Source: Thalassospira tepidiphila MCCC 1A03514 (GTDB taxonomy: Bacteria > Pseudomonadota > Alphaproteobacteria > Rhodospirillales > Thalassospiraceae). Taken from it: a stretch of DNA of 64,000 bases. Location of the stretch: the NCBI RefSeq assembly GCF_001662875.1, contig NZ_JPVZ01000003.1, forward strand, positions 496,001-560,000. The letters are read 5' to 3'. The notes under the pieces were generated by a model. That model did not search any database and was not told the origin of the DNA. It worked only from the letters and a program-made list of their open reading frames with translations. A program made the position numbers and the translations under genes. Within the stretch, counting starts at the first letter, position 1, and the number at the start of each line of letters is the position of its first letter. Below, piece after piece: positions 59,594 to 64,000 of the stretch.

Positions 59594-60871
59594 TCATTTG
59601 GCGATACGCGATACCCTATTTCCGGGGTGACGTTCAACCCTTCCTGCAAGTTCGAGCTCAATCAAAATTGTCGAAACCTGCTCGGCGGGCAAGTCAGACG
59701 TACGAATGAGCTCATCAATCAGAAGGGGGCTAGCAGACAGCAAATCAAAGATTTCTTCCATCTCTTTGACGGAGTCTTCGTTGGTGTCGGGTTCGTCAGA
59801 AAATTCTTCTAATTCAATTGATTGCGTGGATTTCTTCGCACCAAAAGTGATCGCATCTTGTTCCAGTGATGCCGTTATCTCGTGATATGCCTCGGCTGAG
59901 GTGTCAGGGCGTGCGTCGCGCGCACCTGTGTTGAAGATGTGATTTTGTTCAAACAGATGACTGTTTTGCTCGGCGGTTCGAAGGTCATCCAGAATTACAT
60001 CGGCAGAGTCGCACAAGATTGCACCATCACGGATCAAGCTGTTCGGACCTGCTGCGCGCGGATCGGTCGGGGAGCCCGGAACGGCAAACACATCGCGTCC
60101 TTGTTCGGCGGCAAAGCGGGCGGTGATCAGCGATCCGGAATTTCGACCGGCCTCAATGACAACCGTTCCCAATGATAGTCCGGAAATGATGCGGTTGCGA
60201 CGGGGAAAGTGCCTTGCCTGTGGTTGAAGGCCGGGCGGCATTTCTGACACCACGCACCCCTGTTCACAGAGTTGCGCATAAAGGTCCTGATGTTCGCGGG
60301 GATAAACGACATCGACACCGCCACCCAGAACAGCAATCGTACCGCCGCCTGCATTATGGTTGCTTTGCAAGGCCGCCGCATGGGCGGCCCCATCGATGCC
60401 GCGTGCCATACCTGACACAACCACATAGCCCGCGTTTACGAGCTCATGACTGATTTTACGGGCAAATCCGCATCCCGTTGCCGAAGCATTGCGCGCACCA
60501 ACGATCCCGATGGCAGATTTTCCAAGAAGCTCAATCCGTCCGATGGCATAAAAATAGGGCGGGGCATCATCAATCCGCGCCAGAAGTGGTGGATATTCCG
60601 GGTCGCCGAAAATGATCGGTCGGGCGCGCGATGCCTTCGCGGCTTCAATTTCCGCAACCGTTTCGTCGCGACCGGCAATCTTGATCTTTCGCGTGGTCTT
60701 TGCTTGGGCAATGACATCGGGCAGGGCATCAATGGCATTTCGGCCTGAACCAAACCGTTCCAGCAATTTGCGAAAGGTGACCGGTCCGACATTGGTGCTG
60801 CGCGCCAGTCGCATGCGTGCCAGACGTTCCGATTGCGATAATCGCGATGGTTGTTGGTTTGGTAAATGCAT
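59594..60871 (-). CDS. dprA: DNA-processing protein A
   Basis: A 425-residue protein. An N-terminal helix-hairpin domain (LSQSERLARMRLARSTNVGPVTFRKLL) precedes the Rossmann domain with GIVGARNASATGCGFARKISHEL and VVSGMARGIDGAAHAAAL, and a C-terminal winged helix (LIDELIRTSDLPAEQVSTILIELELAGRV). DprA loads RecA on single-stranded DNA during natural transformation, and it is conserved also in species not known to be competent. An 11-bp hairpin lies immediately before the ATG, leaving no free ribosome site. Confidence 0.94.
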   Translation of the reverse strand: MHLPNQQPSRLSQSERLARMRLARSTNVGPVTFRKLLERFGSGRNAIDALPDVIAQAKTTRKIKIAGRDETVAEIEAAKASRARPIIFGDPEYPPLLARIDDAPPYFYAIGRIELLGKSAIGIVGARNASATGCGFARKISHELVNAGYVVVSGMARGIDGAAHAAALQSNHNAGGGTIAVLGGGVDVVYPREHQDLYAQLCEQGCVVSEMPPGLQPQARHFPRRNRIISGLSLGTVVIEAGRNSGSLITARFAAEQGRDVFAVPGSPTDPRAAGPNSLIRDGAILCDSADVILDDLRTAEQNSHLFEQNHIFNTGARDARPDTSAEAYHEITASLEQDAITFGAKKSTQSIELEEFSDEPDTNEDSVKEMEEIFDLLSASPLLIDELIRTSDLPAEQVSTILIELELAGRVERHPGNRVSRIAK

Positions 60872-60900
60872 AACGCCCGGATTGTGGTCATCCGGGCGTT
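60872..60900 (-). promoter_or_regulatory. Hairpin directly abutting the dprA start codon
   Basis: AACGCCCGGAT and ATCCGGGCGTT form a perfect 11-bp stem with a 7-base loop. On the minus strand the 3' arm ends one base before the dprA ATG, so the whole initiation region is inside the stem. It may act as a terminator of plsY or as a translational block of dprA. Confidence 0.55.
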
Positions 60901-60934
60901 ATTTCGTCAAGCTATTCGAAGGGGCATCTTGCGC

Positions 60935-61585
60935 CTATGAAGCAGGCGTTTCTTCGTCAGCCTGCTTTTTCTTCTGGCCGATCTTGGGCTCTTCGCCGCG
61001 GATCAGGCGTTTGATATTGGCATGATGGGCAAGCCAGACAATGACAGCCAGGAACACGCCAAGCCACCCAGCACCGGCATCATTGGCGATGAAGAACGCC
61101 GCCAACGGGGCCGCGATCATGGCGATGAGTGCCGAAAGCGAAGAAATCCGGAAAATCAGCGCCATCACCAACCAAGTCAGCGCAGCACAAAGGCCCATGA
61201 TCCAGTTGACGGCGGCAAGCGTGCCAAGGGTGGTGGCGACCCCTTTGCCACCCTTGAACCGCAGCCAAATCGGGAACATATGGCCAATAACTGCGGCACC
61301 GCCGGCAAAGATGCCTTGCTCCGCACCATAAAGGTGGGTGAACAGCAGTGCAGCAAAGGCGCCTTTGCCCGCGTCGCCGATCAGGGTCAGGAAGGCCAAT
61401 CCCTTGCGACCTGTACGCAGAACGTTGGTTGCGCCGATATTGCCGGAACCAATCTGGCGGATGTCGCCAAGTCCCGCCATGCGGGTCAGAACCAGACCAA
61501 ACGGGATAGAGCCCAACAGGTACCCACAGACCGTCGCAACCTGGAGCGACATCAACATTGCCTTATAGGTGGCATCAAGTTCCAT
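60935..61585 (-). CDS. plsY: Glycerol-3-phosphate acyltransferase PlsY
   Basis: A 216-residue membrane enzyme. LLGSIPFGLVLTR, GDIRQIGSGNIGATNVLRTG and GHMFPIWLRFKGGKGVATTLG are the three PlsY motifs. It acylates glycerol-3-phosphate from acyl-phosphate, the first step of phospholipid synthesis. The start is the ATG at 61585 with AAGGTG upstream, 1 base after the pyrC stop; starting at 61621 would overlap pyrC by 35 bases. Five to six membrane helices. The C-terminus is charged. Confidence 0.93.
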   Translation of the reverse strand: MELDATYKAMLMSLQVATVCGYLLGSIPFGLVLTRMAGLGDIRQIGSGNIGATNVLRTGRKGLAFLTLIGDAGKGAFAALLFTHLYGAEQGIFAGGAAVIGHMFPIWLRFKGGKGVATTLGTLAAVNWIMGLCAALTWLVMALIFRISSLSALIAMIAAPLAAFFIANDAGAGWLGVFLAVIVWLAHHANIKRLIRGEEPKIGQKKKQADEETPAS

Positions 61586-61586
61586 T

Positions 61587-62909
61587 TCAGGCACCTTCCG
61601 AGAAGACTTCGCGGCCATCAATCAGGGTGCGCAGAACGCGTCCCTGTGTCAGACGGCCGTCAAACGGTGAATTTTTCGATTTCGAATGGAACTGGTAAGG
61701 ATCAATTTTCCACGGGCGATCCGGATCAAAGATCACCAGATCGGCCGCGGTTCCTACTGCCAGTGTTCCGGCCCCTTTGATGCGAACCAGTTCGGCTGGT
61801 GTGCGGGTCAGTTTGGTAATCACATCGAGCAGCGACATATGCCCGTTGTGATAAAGCTCCAACGCCATCGGAAGCAGCGTTTCAAACCCAACAGCACCGG
61901 CAGCGGCCTGCGCAAAGGGCAGGCGTTTGGAGTCAGCATCTTGCGGGTTGTGGTCCGACGCAATGGCGTCAATCGTGCCATCGGCAAGGCCAGCAACAAT
62001 CGCCTGACGGTCATCCTCGGAACGAAGCGGCGGTGACAGCTTGGCGAACGTACGGTAATCCGAAACCGCATTCTCATTCAGTGCGAAATAGGGCGGTGCG
62101 GTATCGCAGGTGACTTTAAGCCCGCGTTTCTTCGCCTTGCGGATGACTTCCACCGATTCACCGGTCGAAATATGGGCGAAATGCAGGCGCCCGCCGGTCA
62201 TTTCAACCAGTCGCAAGTCGCGTTCGATCTGAATAACTTCGGCCAGTGGTGAGACACCGGAAAGGCCAAGGCGGGTTGCCAGTTCGCCGCTATTCATCGA
62301 CGCCCCCTTGGAAAGCTCGGGCTCCTCAGGGTGTTGGACGATCATGCCATCAAAGAACGTGGAATAGGACAGGGCCTGACGCAGCAGGCGTGCACTGGCA
62401 ATGGTCTTGATCCCGTCGCAAAAGGCAACGGCACCGGCCTGATGAAGCAGGCCCATCTCGGTGATTTCCTGCCCCTCGATGCCCTTGGAGACTGCGCCAT
62501 AGACAAATACCTTGGCCAGACCCACCTTGCGGGCGCGACGGGCAATGAATTCGACGCCGGCTACGTCATCAATCACCGGATCGGTGTTGGGCAGGGCAAT
62601 AATGGTGGTGACGCCACCGATTGCCGCCGATTTGCCAGCGGTTTCGATGGTTTCCTGATGTTCAAATCCCGGTTCACGCAGTTGGGCGCGCATATCAACC
62701 AGACCCGGTGCCAGGCATGCACCGCCAAGGTCAATGACTTCAAAACCATCGGGAACGGTGCCTTCGGTGATGTCCGGGCCGCTTTTGGCGATGGTGTCAT
62801 CTTCAATCAGGAGGCCACCGGTTTCATCGGTTTGTTTGACCGGATCAAGCAGCCTGGCATTGATGAAGGCTTTTTTGCCGGCACCTTTGGCGCGAATGGC
62901 GGGGCTCAT
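61587..62909 (-). CDS. Dihydroorotase-like protein lacking the HxH metal motif (PyrC' type)
   Basis: A 440-residue amidohydrolase-fold protein of the type I dihydroorotase group. Its place after pyrB, with a 4-base overlap, is that of PyrC or PyrX. The diagnostic DxHxH is [10 protein letters not shown] (Asp72, Arg74, Gln76), so the two first zinc-binding His are lost. Later ligands are partly kept: HPEEPEL, HIST and IASDH. Such proteins in Pseudomonas are inactive but required to assemble aspartate carbamoyltransferase. An active pyrC should be elsewhere. Annotations calling this a true dihydroorotase should be treated with caution. Confidence 0.87.
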   Translation of the reverse strand: MSPAIRAKGAGKKAFINARLLDPVKQTDETGGLLIEDDTIAKSGPDITEGTVPDGFEVIDLGGACLAPGLVDMRAQLREPGFEHQETIETAGKSAAIGGVTTIIALPNTDPVIDDVAGVEFIARRARKVGLAKVFVYGAVSKGIEGQEITEMGLLHQAGAVAFCDGIKTIASARLLRQALSYSTFFDGMIVQHPEEPELSKGASMNSGELATRLGLSGVSPLAEVIQIERDLRLVEMTGGRLHFAHISTGESVEVIRKAKKRGLKVTCDTAPPYFALNENAVSDYRTFAKLSPPLRSEDDRQAIVAGLADGTIDAIASDHNPQDADSKRLPFAQAAAGAVGFETLLPMALELYHNGHMSLLDVITKLTRTPAELVRIKGAGTLAVGTAADLVIFDPDRPWKIDPYQFHSKSKNSPFDGRLTQGRVLRTLIDGREVFSEGA

Positions 62910-63925
62910 GCCTGACCTCCGATCTTTCTGTGGTTCTGCACAAGCAATTCAAGCGCTGCCATGCGCACAGCAACGCCCATTTCGACCTGTTCGCGAATGA
63001 CGGAACGTTCAACGTCATCAGCCACTTCACTGTCGATCTCGACACCACGGTTCATCGGCCCGGGATGCATAATCAGGGCATCGGGTTTGGCGTTGGCAAG
63101 CTTTGCACGGTCAAGGCCGTGGAAATGGAAGTACTCACGCACCGATGGGATGAAGCTGCCTTCCATGCGTTCCAGCTGCAGACGCAACATCATGACGATG
63201 TCGCAGTCTTTCAGGCCTTCTTCCATGTTATGGAATATTTCGACACCCATCCGGTCGATCTTCGACGGGATCAGGGTTGGCGGGGCGACAAGGCGTACAC
63301 GCGATCCCATCGTGTTCAAAAGCAGGATATTGGAACGTGCGACACGCGAATGAGCGATATCGCCACAGATGGCAACATTCAGGCGATGCAGGCGTCCCTT
63401 GTGGCGGCGGATGGTTAGCGCATCAAGAAGTGCCTGAGTCGGATGTTCGTGGCGACCGTCGCCTGCATTCAGAACCGCACAATTGACCTTTTCGCTCAGA
63501 AGCTTGACCGCGCCACTATCGCCATGGCGGACAACCAGTGCATCCGGGGTCATGGCATTAAGGGTCATCGCCGTATCAATCAGGGTTTCGCCCTTTTTGA
63601 CCGAACTCGTGCCCACTGTCATGTTGATAACATCAGCCCCCAGACGTTTGGCCGCCAGTTCAAACGATGTCAGCGTCCGGGTGGAGTTTTCGTAAAACAG
63701 ATTAACGACTGTCGCGCCGGCCAGAATATTGCTGGTCTTGTCTGCGGAGCGATTTTTTTCCGCATAGTGCTGGGCGCGGTCCAGAATAAGGGTGATTTCC
63801 CCGGGGGTCAGACCCTCGATCCCGAGGAGGTGTGGGTGCGGATAATGATCCGCCGCTGGTCCCATGACGCTCATGGCGTTGCACATTTCCCTTGGATGAT
63901 CTTTGAAAAATTTCGGGCGGAGCAT
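62906..63925 (-). CDS. pyrB: Aspartate carbamoyltransferase catalytic chain
   Basis: A 339-residue enzyme of pyrimidine synthesis. [21 protein letters not shown] gives the carbamoyl phosphate site (S-T-R-T), [18 protein letters not shown] the HPTQ loop, and [10 protein letters not shown] the aspartate site. [12 protein letters not shown] is the C-terminal family motif. Length is about 30 above E. coli PyrB because of an N-terminal extension; an ATG 39 bases later (MCNAM) is another possible start, while the one at 63925 has AGGGG upstream. No pyrI gene is present, in line with PyrC' as partner. The promoter should lie in 63926-64000 or beyond. Confidence 0.94.
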   Translation of the reverse strand: MLRPKFFKDHPREMCNAMSVMGPAADHYPHPHLLGIEGLTPGEITLILDRAQHYAEKNRSADKTSNILAGATVVNLFYENSTRTLTSFELAAKRLGADVINMTVGTSSVKKGETLIDTAMTLNAMTPDALVVRHGDSGAVKLLSEKVNCAVLNAGDGRHEHPTQALLDALTIRRHKGRLHRLNVAICGDIAHSRVARSNILLLNTMGSRVRLVAPPTLIPSKIDRMGVEIFHNMEEGLKDCDIVMMLRLQLERMEGSFIPSVREYFHFHGLDRAKLANAKPDALIMHPGPMNRGVEIDSEVADDVERSVIREQVEMGVAVRMAALELLVQNHRKIGGQA

Positions 63926-64000
63926 AACGAATTGCCCCTGTCACGAAAAGTTAAATATTGCCGGTAATACCGATGCGATCGCATCAAATTTCCTGACTGA

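Noticed and set aside
61587-62909. Naming this gene pyrC
   Set aside because: The first two zinc-binding His residues are missing, so a catalytic name would mislead.
1-64000. tRNA, rRNA, CRISPR array, insertion sequence, prophage or attachment site
   Set aside because: Reading all gaps showed no cloverleaf-like region, regular spacer repeats, transposase or integrase motifs. Every gap is under 370 bases.

Overview
The window looks like chromosome from a marine alphaproteobacterium of the Rhodospirillales, most like Thalassospira. The basis is the moderate GC content, the hisZ-purA pair, a serC of the alphaproteobacterial type, the rpoH-rluD neighbourhood, and the pyrB-pyrC'-plsY-dprA-topA-rnr-DUF983-S41 peptidase-rpmG block. 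The genus is an inference from gene content and protein style; no search was run. I see no rRNA, tRNA, CRISPR array, insertion sequence or prophage.

Layout. 1-4.7 kb: end of a threonine dehydratase overlapping a PLP group II decarboxylase, a PhzF-like isomerase, and an SLC13-type transporter with RCK-C domains. 4.8-8.8 kb: serC, hisZ, purA. 9.0-11.6 kb: a membrane-anchored pseudokinase paired with a small membrane protein. 11.7-13.7 kb: rpoH (clear promoter and a structured leader) and rluD. 13.9-14.8 kb: a small membrane protein and a JAMM metallopeptidase. 14.8-18.4 kb: glycine betaine importer genes proX, proW and proV, split by an inverted DCC-family gene. 18.8-27 kb: a PolB-like exonuclease, two tandem FbpA-type iron-binding proteins and their permease (no ATPase gene nearby), moeA, and a beta-CASP metallo-beta-lactamase RNase. 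27.0-40.0 kb: one tight co-directional unit with four glycosyltransferases, a histidine phosphatase, a polysaccharide deacetylase-like protein, a membrane PH-like protein and a complete Dpp/Opp-type ABC importer. 40.0-45.2 kb (minus strand): dusA, mnmC, an MFS transporter and a methyltransferase. 45.3-50.8 kb: an ArsC-like protein, a HAD phosphatase, gamma-glutamyltransferase, an alpha/beta hydrolase, a Crp-family regulator and a DUF423 protein. 50.9-64 kb: the conserved housekeeping block, interrupted by an Hpt/pseudo-receiver protein on the opposite strand.

The two most interesting items are these. First, just downstream of the Crp-family gene lies a perfect TGTGA-N6-TCACA site. It is followed at the spacing of a Crp-activated promoter by a long inverted repeat, an unpaired C-rich anti-Shine-Dalgarno-like stretch and a strong intrinsic terminator, which together look like an undescribed Crp-controlled small RNA of about 80 nt. 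Second, the 13-kb glycan-like operon at 27-40 kb joins cytosolic glycosyltransferases to an importer and contains no recognisable polymerase, flippase or exporter.

Several proteins keep their fold but lose key residues: the kinase-like protein, the receiver domain and the dihydroorotase beside pyrB. These probably act as scaffolds or sensors. Many genes overlap by ATGA-type junctions, and several use TTG or GTG starts that are decided by the position of the ribosome binding site.
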